In this document: piece by piece, positions 34,511-44,346 of the stretch | Position numbering within the stretch: position 1 is the stretch's first letter | How the letters are laid out: each line of letters opens with the position of its first letter | Source of the DNA: Jaapia argillacea MUCL 33604 | Taxonomy: Eukaryota; Basidiomycota; Agaricomycetes; Jaapiales; Jaapiaceae | Assembly (NCBI GenBank): GCA_000697665.1 | Contig: KL197709.1 | Span: 2,603,599 to 2,667,598, forward strand | Direction: 5' to 3' | Length of the DNA stretch: 64,000 bases | Translations under genes and position numbers: made by a program | The notes under the pieces: model-generated | Databases searched by the model: none | The model's input: only the letters and a program-made list of their open reading frames with translations | Told to the model about the DNA's origin: nothing

Positions 34511-36674
34511 TCAGTTTAGAAGCTGTATGAGTTCCTCCGCCTTTGTGGACCTTGGCTTAATTGAGCATTTGAAAGGTTTTGGGTGACTGAAGAAACCCGA
34601 AGTCAACACTAAGAATCCGAAAAAGGGTAACGGCCGAATGTCAGACCTAACAGTGCCACTGGTGAACTCCAGGAGGGGCTCAATGACTTCTTCAGTAACA
34701 GGGTCAACAGCCTTGGAAATGTTGAAGACTGCGAGCGTCATCGCGAAAAGAATGAAGACTGAAGAATCCACAAATTGCATTCCTGAAGAGAAATGATGTT
34801 GGCAAGGAATGTAGCAAGGAAGGATAGGGAGCCCGACCTGGACAGATTCTGTACGGCACAGAGCCTGAGTTGCCGAAGCAGCGGTCATGGTTTTCTTAAA
34901 TGTGATTACTCACCGCCTTCCAAAGCCGAACACAAATGGTCGAGGATCGGCCGCTGGGTTGCTGCCCAAAAACCTCTCGGGTTTGAATTCCATCGGATCG
35001 GGATAAATTTCAGGATCGTGGAGGAACCACCTGTCAAAGATGAGTGCTGTGTCGCTGCAAGAGCATGCACCCACGTACCAGACATTCGGAAATACAATTG
35101 TGCCTTTGGGTATTAGGTATCCACGATATGTATCATCCTCCGATAGTTGATGTGCTCCGCCTAACGGAATTGATTAGCACACCAGAGAGCTTGTAGGGCA
35201 GAAGCAGGTATACCCCGAGGACCAACTACAGACCACCGCAAGACTTCATTGGTGAGAGCCTCAAGGTAGGGCAGACGGTCCCTGTCGGCGAGGGAGGGCA
35301 GCCGATCTGGACCCACCACAGCGTCAAGCTCAGCTTGAGCCAAAGCTTGGACAGCGGGGAAGTGAGTCATTGCGAGGAAAAACCCTTGTACCAACGATAC
35401 CGACTCAAAATAGAGAGAATCATTAGATAAGATCTTTATGCAAAGGAGGAGATGACGCTCACACTATCTGATCCTCCTGCATCCCAGTAAGTCAACCAAA
35501 TGGTCATAATTTGTGGGTGTGAAGAGAGTTACTGACCAGCATACACAGAGGCGGCTGCCCATTTGAGATGGTTCTCGTCGTCGTCGGTGAGCTGCTGATC
35601 ATTCAGAATATTTGTCGCGAAGGAGGCCACGGCCGTGCCTGAGTTCTGGAAGCGAGCCTCAGCAAATCTGTAGGAAGTTTCATCGAGACCATATAGATCT
35701 CCCGCATACCAGGCGTTTCTGAACAATATCCATGGGCGCATCAGCCATCCTGTGGAGTGTCTCTCTCATTTTGAGGGCCGTCTTTTTGAACCCCGCACCA
35801 GGAAACCATGCTGGGAGGAATCGCACTAGGATGATGTACCAATGACTCCGTCATGTGTGCCCCACACTCAAGGTGGTGTAAATAGACGCACAGAAAGGTA
35901 AAGCGTCCACCAGAAATGCCCCAGGAGTTGTGACAACCGAAAGGCCATCGATGCACTCCACGGCCGTTCGAATGAGGGGGTCATTGACTTCCAACGCTTC
36001 GTATCCATACGTTACTTCAAGTATTATCGCACCGGCGGTCCTGTAATGAAAGCATCAGAGGACAAAAAAGGAGTGCATATTTCTCGACATACCAGCCGAT
36101 ATGGCGAAGGAAATCTTCTGGGGTATCCAGAAGCCGTTTAATGAACCTGCTGGTCATGGTCTCTTGGATCTCCCAAAAGTTCTTAACCCTGGCCTTGCTG
36201 CCGATGTGACTTTGTAAGAGCTTCCTCTGTTCACGAAAGGCGTTGCTGTCATATGGAGCAAAAATTACGGAGTTGTTCCACCCAACAAGTCCCGAGGCCA
36301 TAGGTAAATATGGCCTATCAGAGTAAATCCTGGACCGCTTGTCCAAGAGCTCGTAGGCGACAGAGGGTGCGTTGATAAACAGAATCGATTGGTTGACCAT
36401 GTGCAAATAGGTGAGATCACCTAGGGTGCAAATAGTGTGAGATGGAATTCGAAGTGTACTGATACGGCGACTGACCGTATTCATGTGTCCATTGGGCTAA
36501 TGTCTTCCATTCTTCTGTGGATGGCATATCCAGCAGATTGCCGATTAAAGGAAGACCTTTGGGTCCGGGCGGGAGTGGAAGTTGAGTCTTGCGACTCCAA
36601 AGTCGTTTCAAGAGCCATGCAGCAAGCAGAGCAAGAGCGATGTCCACAACCGTTAGCGAGTCGGTGAGAGCCAT
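34511..36674 (-). CDS. Cytochrome P450 monooxygenase (CYP5144-like clan)
   Basis: A heme-thiolate monooxygenase anchored in the ER. It starts [20 protein letters not shown] (signal anchor, ATG at 36,674), followed by the hinge [15 protein letters not shown]. The core exons give [14 protein letters not shown] (about 36,290) and [12 protein letters not shown] (about 36,210). [11 protein letters not shown] joined over an intron to GSDS forms the I-helix oxygen motif (about 35,470-35,580). ALTNEVLRW carries ExxR (about 35,240), and [20 protein letters not shown] is at about 34,965-35,030. The heme loop FGFGRRICPG is split by an intron (about 34,840-34,925), with [20 protein letters not shown] after it. 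The stop is at 34,511. All signature residues are present if the last intron (starting GTCGGG) is real. At least eight introns. Substrate unknown; the family is expanded in wood-decay and litter fungi. Confidence 0.83.
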
Positions 36675-38669
36675 GGCAAGGTATAGTTTGAGTGTTGCAC
36701 ACCGGCAAAGAAGGGCCCCAAATATAAGAAATAACATTCCACCATTCACGGAGAGAACGCAAGGTGACATGGAGACTCCCGAAAGGTGGGTGAGGTGAGG
36801 TGCACCAAGACAATTATGCCGACCTCGGCGTAAGCAGTGGTTGGAACTCAGAGACATCGGGGTGAAGGATGTTGAAACATACCGAGGACGAACAGTTAAA
36901 ATCTCGAACACCCGGCAAAGTGGAGTGGAAGACAAGCTCCGACACGGAACCAAACGCGGAGAAGATGGGTAAGAAATAAAGGTCCTTGAGCATCGGAAAG
37001 GAGGGAGATTGGTATCTGCCGCGCAAAGAAGGGAAAGTGAATGATGTGAACAGGAATCGGCGACAAAATGTTCACATCTGGGTTTCTCGGAGACATATGG
37101 TTTGACCCTTCGGTTCACCGACGACGATTCATAGCATCACCTATTAATAGTTAAGTATCACAAGTGCATACCTCGCTACACGATTTCGGAGGAGACGAAA
37201 GATCAGGGCGTGGGGCATGCTTCTGGAGCGGAGGGATATTAGGAGGAGGGGCAGGGAATTCCCCGCCTACGAAAAGGTGCCCTCAACTTACGGGTGATCG
37301 TCAAAGGCACCTGCGAGTGGGAACCGGCTCCAATTTGATATTGTTGTTCAACAAGGTCGATCGCATTCGGTTCGACAGAGGCAGATGTGGGCGGTTCATC
37401 AGGTAGTAGACGAAGGGGTCCCAGCCGAATAACAGTTCAATGAGTTGTGTCCGTTCGTTTGCCAGAGGACACTACCAAAAAGGGTCCTCAGGCTTGACAG
37501 AATCCACTTGACGGGTATCCTGCTTCATCTTCGTCATATTGGGTACCACTAGTACAGTCCCCACAAGAGGCAGTCTAGCCGTCCCTTTGCCCTTCTTGTT
37601 TAGTGGTTCACCCTCAACGCCCTCGTCATCGTCCCGCCTTCCCTTGTTACGATCCCGAATCAAACTGGCGTGTTGTCCTTGACAGTACTTGAAAGACTTC
37701 TTCGACTGCACCCAAGCGGTGCCGAGCAGCTCCAGCTATAAACGAATCCGGGTATATCGGACAAAAGTCTCTTACCATCGCATCCCAACCTTGGCCCGGG
37801 AACGCTTTGCTCAACGAATCCTTGATCATCGGAGCGGTGATTATTCTTAGTCTTTGCCCTCACTTTGATTCGTTATGTGCCCCACCGACCATAACGAGGG
37901 TTTTCGACATTACGGTATTACCTTCGATGTGAATCATCCATGACCAAGGGTTCACGAACATGACCGGTACCGCTATGCGAGGTTCCTGTCCCCTTGTCCT
38001 TCGACGAATATTCCCGGCCCGTTGGCTGGCACGCTTGTTTTTGCGTTCTCCCTAGTTTCAGGTGCTTACTACTAGCCTGGTTGCTCAAATCCTCCGGCTA
38101 CCTCGCGGGACGGTTTCTGCTTTGCCTCTCCCCAATGATTGGTCCCCAAATGATCCTGGCCGGTCTGTTAGATATCCCTCAGGACAAAGTCGCTCCTGTT
38201 TGGATCTTCTTCGTTCAATGCGCCACTCTTTGTGAGCATGTCGATAGTAGGTGAGGTTAATCTCCATTGGTAGCCGCGGAAAACCAAACATCATTCGAGA
38301 CCAGAGGCTTCCTCGGTCCTCCCGAAACTACATTAACCTCCTTAACCCCCTCCATAAGAGGCCCTGAACGCCCTCTTTCTCATTGTTCCTGTCCAAGGTC
38401 TCGCCCCGAAAAAACACCCCAAATGATGACGGGAGCATCTCGGGGTGGTTTACGCGCCGTCTTACTGGCCCTTCCTTCTCTAGGTCCTGGAATGTTTCTC
38501 GACTTGCGGGCAGCCCTGTTCACGATGCTCCCTTAGACAAAGAGTCACCCCAAATGTTTTCTGCTGGTTCATCTGGGGATTTAAGAACCCACTATAGTTC
38601 ATTACTCACCAGCAAATCTGTCCACTCATCGTATCCCCCTCTTGACCTCTGAAGCCACGCTGACCGGCG
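36675..38669. other. 2 kb region without a recognised gene
   Basis: The left part (36,675-37,140) is the P450 promoter. From 37,150 to 38,660 only short frames exist. A minus-strand frame at 37,472-37,711 is Lys/Asp-rich and resembles nothing I know. The motif CCCCAAATG recurs at about 38,146, 38,409 and 38,549 with loosely similar flanks. It could be decayed sequence or a non-coding transcript; I cannot tell. Confidence 0.35.
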
Positions 38670-39132
38670 ATGTTCCTCTCTATCAAATCTATCCTATCGC
38701 TAGGGTCTGCTGCTGGTTGTGTCAGTCACGCGCTCGCGTTTCAGGGTCGCAGTAAGTTCATCTGCTTTCCTCCCCTCTGAGTTGGTTTGTTCACAAGTGT
38801 CATGTCCATAGCCACTTGGTTCTACCCGGGTTTGGGTGCTTGTGGAGCTTATAGCTCATCTACAGACCATGTCGTTGCACTTTCGTCCGATCAATTTGCC
38901 AATGGTGCTCACTGCTACAAACACATTGGCGTCTGGTGTACGTCTGGTGATTGTACCGCGCGTACTATGACTAACGACACGGCTCACAGATGGCAGTAAC
39001 TACGTTGACGCTACGATCGTCGATCTCTGCCCTTCTTGTGGGGAGTACGATCTGGACCTTTCTCCCAGTGCCTTCGGAGAGTTGGCCAATTTGGACGTTG
39101 GAGTGATTTCTGCCGGATGGTACTTTGAGTGA
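38670..39132 (+). CDS. Small secreted double-psi beta-barrel (RlpA/expansin-like) protein
   Basis: A signal peptide (MFLSIKSILSLGSAAGCVSH, then ALAF) precedes a DPBB domain. TTWFYPGLGACGAYSSSTDH is at about 38,811-38,870, followed by VVALSSDQFANGAHCYKHIG. After an intron come VDATIVDLCPSCGEYDLDLS (about 39,004-39,066), AFGELANLDVGVISAGWYFE and the stop at 39,130-39,132. Cys pairs and the Asp of DLCPSC are the usual fold markers. The protein is about 120 residues in three exons, with no carbohydrate-binding domain. Such proteins are abundant in basidiomycete secretomes as small cell-wall-associated or effector-like proteins; enzymatic activity is not implied. Confidence 0.82.
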
Positions 39133-39498
39133 TATGGTGACTGTTCAACGGGGGTCTCGTCTTGAGGATTATGAAGAAGTATTCTTGTTGTAATTTTATC
39201 GACGATGTCTATGCCTTTGCATGCTCTCGATGTTACGTCCTAATTACACCGGAATTTTGACGAACAGAGTTGAAAGTTGGCCTCGGATAAGTCAAGAAGC
39301 TGAAGCCACGTTGCCAAAAGCGCCTCGCTTGGCAGATGACGCAGCGATGGCAAAGTGGCAAAGTGACACGAAACCGCGTTGTGTCACTGTGATATTTCAC
39401 TTGCTGGCGTCAGTCCACACTCAACACGCCCACTCGCTTTGGCCTTCAGCCTCTCCATTGTCTAACGATCGTTATCAACGCTTGGAGGAGTATTCACG
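39133..39498. promoter_or_regulatory. Upstream region of GPC1
   Basis: 366 bp between the DPBB stop and the GPC1 start, presumably the DPBB 3' UTR and GPC1 promoter. No clear factor site beyond a single GATAAG at about 39,285. Confidence 0.35.
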
Positions 39499-41396
39499 AT
39501 GGCTTCAGACGCCTCTCCCCCGAATTCTCGGCCACCTTCACCCTCTATTCCGCGCTCGGATTCTTCGCAGCATATCGCCGGCATGGGATACTTTTCTCTA
39601 CCTTTCGAGAGGTTTGTACGCGATGAAGCATCGGATTGGACAAGCGCTTTCACATTACTAGGTAAGTCGTGAACCACTCATGCTTAGGGCGTTCGTTAAT
39701 TCGCTGGACAGATACTCTGGAGACCTACTTTGATTCCCGGATAGACTTGCTTCAACGGAGACTAGTGAAGCAAACCGATAAGTTGAAGATGAAGGCAGAT
39801 CAGGCTTTCAAGATGGGCGACTTTAAAATCAAACCTCCCGCTGGAGATATCTTGCCAGAGCAACTTGAGAAGGAAATAGCCAAGTTCAAGCTCAAGGTGT
39901 GAAATTGTGCTACTTGTTGTCGTAACATCTCTTTTGACCTGATTCTTTCTTGCGATAGGTCCAGACGCGTATGACATCCCTCGCTGCAGCATGGCAGACC
40001 GCAAAGGTTGTCCGAACGCGTGAAAAGATATCATTCTTCTTCGGCGTCCACTCCGTCCTGATCTCAGCGCTTCTCTTTGGCTTGGCGCCCCAGTACGTCC
40101 ACCTTCTGATTACAGCCCCAAGGAATGTCTGATTCTGACGTTGTGTTCACCCCGTAGATGGGTACACATATCATACACTCTCCAATCGTTATACCTCCTC
40201 CCGGTGCGCGTGTACAAGTACAAGAAACGATCATGGCACTATTTCTTGTTTGACCTATGCTACTACGTCACAATCCTCAACTTCGTTTTCATCTGGATCC
40301 TCCCCGACTATCCGGCTCTATGGGTAGCTTGTTACTGTCTCTCGCATGGGTCCCTCGCGAGCGCCGTCATTACCTGGAGAAACAGCTTGGTATTCCATGA
40401 CTCGGATAAAGTCACATCGTTATTCGTCCACATATACGCACCGTTCACGTTTACGGTGATACGGTACGAAGTTTTGATATCAGTTTGTATGCTGTGTGAT
40501 GACCACGATCCTGCAGACACTTTTATCCAAACGCAGAGGAGCGTTTCCCCGCACTAGCCCAAGTGCCTCACCTCAATCCTCTTCGAGCCATCTTTTTCAG
40601 TTCTATCATCTGTAAGTCGCCCTATCTGTGGTATCTATACTATGCTTAATTAATATCCTCAGATGTTATCTGGCAACTGCTTTACTGGAAGGTGAGCCCT
40701 TTAATTATCGTCTTGGCTTCATAGTCTCGACGCTGACTATGCATCACCGTAGTTTGTCCTCATCGATCGAAGGAAGAAGATTGAGTCTGGACAGCGTACA
40801 ACTTCCTTCTCATGGATGCTCAATGATAAACGTGGCCTCATCGGTCGAATGCTCGCATCCGTTCAACCGCAATACCGGGAGTCATCATTTATGGCAGGGC
40901 AACTCGGTCAGCTCCCACCTTTCCTTTGTCTTGCCACTAGTACTTACGTCCAGTTTCATACAGTATATAGCATCCTGACAGAATTACCGGCTGTCTTCTT
41001 GCTGTACGACAGTTCCTTTTGGAGTGGCGTCTTTTTGTTCTTCATCTTTGCCGTTTGTGTTTGGAATGGCGGAGGTTTCTACATTGAGGTCTTTGGTCGC
41101 AAGTACGTCCCTCCCTCCCCTAACATTGGATTACATTCCGTTCGTTATTGACATCAATAATCAGATTCGAACGTGAACTCGAGGCGCTACGAAAAGAACT
41201 TGCAGAGATCAATAATGGAAGGTCTGGGAGGTCGAGTCCGACTAGTGTGACTGACACTTTGCATTCGGATGAGATTGCGGAGTCGACTGCGAGTTCACCG
41301 GTGATGCACCCGAAGGAATTGTCGCCTATTAGTTCGACGCTTGGTTTGACCCTGGACCCCAATTCATCGGATCTGGGAGAGAAGAAGGAGCGATGA
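39499..41396 (+). CDS. GPC1: Glycerophosphocholine acyltransferase GPC1 (DUF2838)
   Basis: GPC1 acylates glycerophosphocholine to lysophosphatidylcholine, letting cells rebuild phosphatidylcholine. The protein begins MASDASPPNSRPPSP (ATG at 39,499), then a soluble helical part (DTLETYFDSRIDLLQRRLVK). Membrane-spanning exons follow: ISFFFGVHSVLISALLFGLA (about 40,030-40,090), FDLCYYVTILNFVFIWILPD (about 40,250-40,310), and ACYCLSHGSLASAVITWRNS (about 40,330-40,390). KVTSLFVHIYAPFTFTVIR, joined to HFYPNAEERFP, is the DUF2838 signature. Later helices end at GGGFYIEVFGRK, followed by a charged Ser-rich tail (FERELEALRKELAEINN) and the stop at 41,394-41,396. About nine exons. It converges on APM3. 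Confidence 0.9.
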
Positions 41397-41841
41397 TTTT
41401 TGGTGGGGGATTGGTTTCTCCTTATGATCTTCTTAATGTTGTTTTACTATTCGTCTTGTCTAATGATTTTATCGCCATGTTAGCATCTCGGATGGTCACG
41501 GTTGCGTACATGTTTTTGTTTCTGCTATTCACGATAGATACTTTACGCCCGTGGATGTTTTTGATTAATGTACGTTCGTAGGGGTATCTTCACGATTTAT
41601 ATACGAGGCCCATGTTTGTGATCACGAGCATTATAGTTACGAGACTCTTGACTTCCCTTGAACCGGGAGGTTTGCTGTTGTTGCTCAATCATGATATTTT
41701 TCCGCCGGGATCAGGACTTGGATTCAATCGTTGAGCCCATGCTTCCCCAAATAGACAAGCAAAATCACAAGTTTTTTATCCATCCTCGCAAACAATCTAC
41801 TCTCCACACCCTCCCTCTCTCTCACCCTCGCTCGCTCGTCC
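41397..41841. other. Intergenic region between converging GPC1 and APM3
   Basis: 445 bp separating the two stops. The left half is T-rich on the + strand (GPC1 3' UTR). No gene is seen. Confidence 0.4.
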
Positions 41842-44070
41842 CTAAACCCGAAACTCAACCTCGCCCACACATCGGCCCCTAACACCTTTATAAGGTTTAT
41901 ACCCCTCACCTGCCAATCTCAACTGATCGACTTTGAGGGAGGAGAAAGTGGATTGGGGGATTGTGAAGTGGAGGTGGAGGGAACGGGAGGGGCGGGGGGT
42001 CGTGCTGTTATGAGGGGAGGGGTAGGGAGGGAAGGAGGGAAGGAAGGAAGGACGGGGAGGCAAGGGTGGAGGGGGGGGGAAGTACCATCAACCAACCAGC
42101 CAAAACAACACAACCAAAACCAACGTACCTAGCACCAAACGTCCCTCTAAACGTATGCGTACTCTGCGCTTGTACACTCTGCATCGTCCATTTCAAAGTC
42201 TACAACACAAGGGAGAGAATGGTGTTAGTTGTTGTTTTTTTTGGGGAAGCGGAGATGCGAGTGAAGGAGGGTTCCTCAATTGGAGGGAGATGAAATGTAT
42301 GGAGATGAAATGTATGGAGATGAAATGAGATGAAATAGACGCCGCAATGGAAGTATAACGAAAAAATCAACCGTTCCCACTGAAGGAAAACGAAAGCCCC
42401 GCGCCACTCGCACAAACACTTACCCCATTAACGACCTCCCACCTCCCCCCAGGGCTAACAACCACCCCACTCATCCCTCCTGCTCCCTTCCCAAGATAAA
42501 ATTCTGCTGTGAGGTCTTCTAATGATCGTGTTTGGGCTATTAGGGTGAAGTTTAAGATTGCTGGGGTGTTTATTTAGTTTTCGTTGGGAGGGAGAGGGGG
42601 AAGGGGAAGGGGTGAAGGGAGTAAGAGGGAGAGAAGAGAGAGAAGAGGGGATGAAGAGGGTGTGGAATGGAAAGGAAGGGGGAAAGAAAGACGAACCTCC
42701 ATTCTCCCCAATCTCGACAACACTCTTCAAACCCACGGGTACCTGCACTTTGTTCGTCATACTCGTAGTCATAGACCCTTTCGTCGTTACCATAGCCCCT
42801 TTCCCCGCCGATGCATCCTGGATAAGAGGGAAAGAGCCAGGAGCGTAGCGGTATTCCATCAAGGTAAACTTCCCGTCGGGGGGTACGAATGAGAGTGAGT
42901 TGTCTTTTTTCCAGCGTGGGAGACTGTTGGGTTAGTGGAGGAAGGAGGGTTAGTCAAGGAGCGGGGGGTGGGAGGGAGGGAGGGAGGGGGGAACGAATGG
43001 AGTTTGGGAGGGAAGGAGGACGTACCGAACACAAGGATGGAAAGAACAATCTACCAAATTTTGTGGGTTTGTGAAAGATAAGAGGAGGTCTGGTGTGCCT
43101 ATATGTGTTGTTAATTATTGTGAGATGAGATTGAGAATTGGGTTGAGATGAAAACGAACCTGATAACCTCGAGTTTGCATCGACCTTTCCGTATACATTG
43201 ATACTCAACGGTACACCATTCCTGCCATCAAGGTCAAGATCACTCTTCGTTTTGTGAAAGCAGCGCCACGCACCTCCCGACGATGGCGCGGAGATCCTCG
43301 ATGATGTCAAAATAGATTTCGTTGGAGTTGTATCTCACGGCTGATTTACGCCAGGGGATTGGGGATGCGAATGGGTTTGGAGTTTGGTGTGCTGGAGAGG
43401 AAATTAGGTGGGGTTTGGGGAAGGAAGGAAGGAGACTGACATGGACCTACTCCGGCTCCGACGCCTGTCAAGAGCTTGTTGAGGAGCGAAGGGGGGAGAA
43501 CGATATCGCGGAGAGCGTTGGGGGAAGTTGTGAGAGGGTGACCGGACGAGTCTAGGGTTTCTTCTAGGAGCTACTGGGGGTGTGAGATGCACGTGACAGC
43601 AAGAGAGAGGAGGAAAGGGACCTGATAGACGACATCAAAGTTGTCCCTGAGTATCGCAGGAGAGACCGCGTCAAAGTATTCTTGGAGAATGTCGATAAAA
43701 GTGCGGAGGAAAGCAAAGGCGAATAAGGGGTCGACTGTGGGAGGAGTGAGTAAGAAAGTGCACGGGTGAGGGAATTGTACCCACCATCGCCGCTGACAAC
43801 AGCTAGGAACGTGATACCGCCGGATTGGAGATGGCAACAGGCACTGTGGGCATCGACGTGCAGGACGGGGTCCACGGGGCTTGGGTCTGCCTTTGCGAGT
43901 GCGGTGGTCCAAGCGTCGATGTGGAGGAGCGGGGTGGCGGGGGATGTGGACTGGAAGGAGGTCTGGATGATTGGACGACTGGGATAGTGTTAGTGTTAGG
44001 GTTAGGATGAGGGTAAACCAAGGGGGACAGACTTGAAGTTGTCGAGGATAATGAGGCCGTCGATGGCCAT
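41842..44070 (-). CDS. APM3: AP-3 adaptor complex mu subunit
   Basis: The medium subunit of AP-3 sorts cargo from Golgi/endosome to the vacuole. The N-terminal longin-like domain begins MAMDGLIILDNFK (ATG at 44,070), joined to RPIIQTSFQS. It continues LLHIDAWTTALAKADP, then LFAFAFLRTFIDILQEYFDA (about 43,665-43,725) and DNFDVVYQLLEETLDSSGHP over an intron. The mu-homology domain follows: YNSNEIYFDIIEDL (about 43,295-43,335), NGVPLSINVYGKVDANSRLSG (about 43,155-43,225), PDLLLSFTNP, TLMEYRYAPGSFPL (about 42,825-42,865) and VPVGLKSVVEIGENGG. After two pyrimidine-rich introns come AEFYLGKGAGGMSGVVVSP and LKWTMQSVQAQ, then LRLAGEGYKPYKGVRG and EVEFRV-stop at 41,842. Tyr/Pro spacing matches AP-3 rather than AP-1/AP-2 mu. 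At least seven introns. Confidence 0.85.
42286..42339. repeat. 15-bp tandem repeat (about 3.5 copies)
   Basis: The unit GAGATGAAATGTATG repeats at 42,287, 42,302 and 42,317, then decays into GAGATGAAATAG. It lies in an APM3 intron and is probably a replication-slippage minisatellite. Confidence 0.8.
42561..42696 (-). other. APM3 intron with about 100-nt near-pure pyrimidine strand
   Basis: On the minus (sense) strand the intron starts GTTCGT and ends CACCCCAG. In between, positions about 42,590-42,690 are almost only C and T; the + strand is GGGAAGG/GAGAG-type purine with mirror symmetry in places. Sequences of this type can form triplex (H-DNA) structures in vitro; no effect is shown here. 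Confidence 0.65.
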
Positions 44071-44346
44071 GATTGGTTGCTGTCCGTAAAAGGAAAGAAC
44101 GGTGAAGGTGAGAAATGACGTTGTTGCAGGGCTGAGAATCTCTGAGATGATCTGCGGTCAATCTACGGTCCTCGATTCCGACGTGCCAAATGCAGTTTCT
44201 CTCCCCAATCATCCACCACCCGACCAACTTATTTGCAACTGCCTCCTCATCGTCCTCGCGACTCTCCTCGTGATCCACCCTCGTGACACTCACCCAGCCA
44301 ACGTGTGCATCTCTACTCCATCCTCTGCCAGCACATCTCTCCCACA
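44071..44346. promoter_or_regulatory. Divergent promoter region, APM3 / hexokinase
   Basis: 276 bp between two head-to-head starts. The half next to the hexokinase gene is C/T-rich on the + strand (about 44,200-44,345), typical of fungal core promoters. No TATA box is obvious. Confidence 0.45.

Noticed and set aside
37472-37829. Two minus-strand frames with Lys/Asp-rich and mixed products, considered as a small gene or mobile-element remnant
   Set aside because: No motif of any transposase, integrase or polymerase, no terminal repeats and no clean splice join; left as unassigned.
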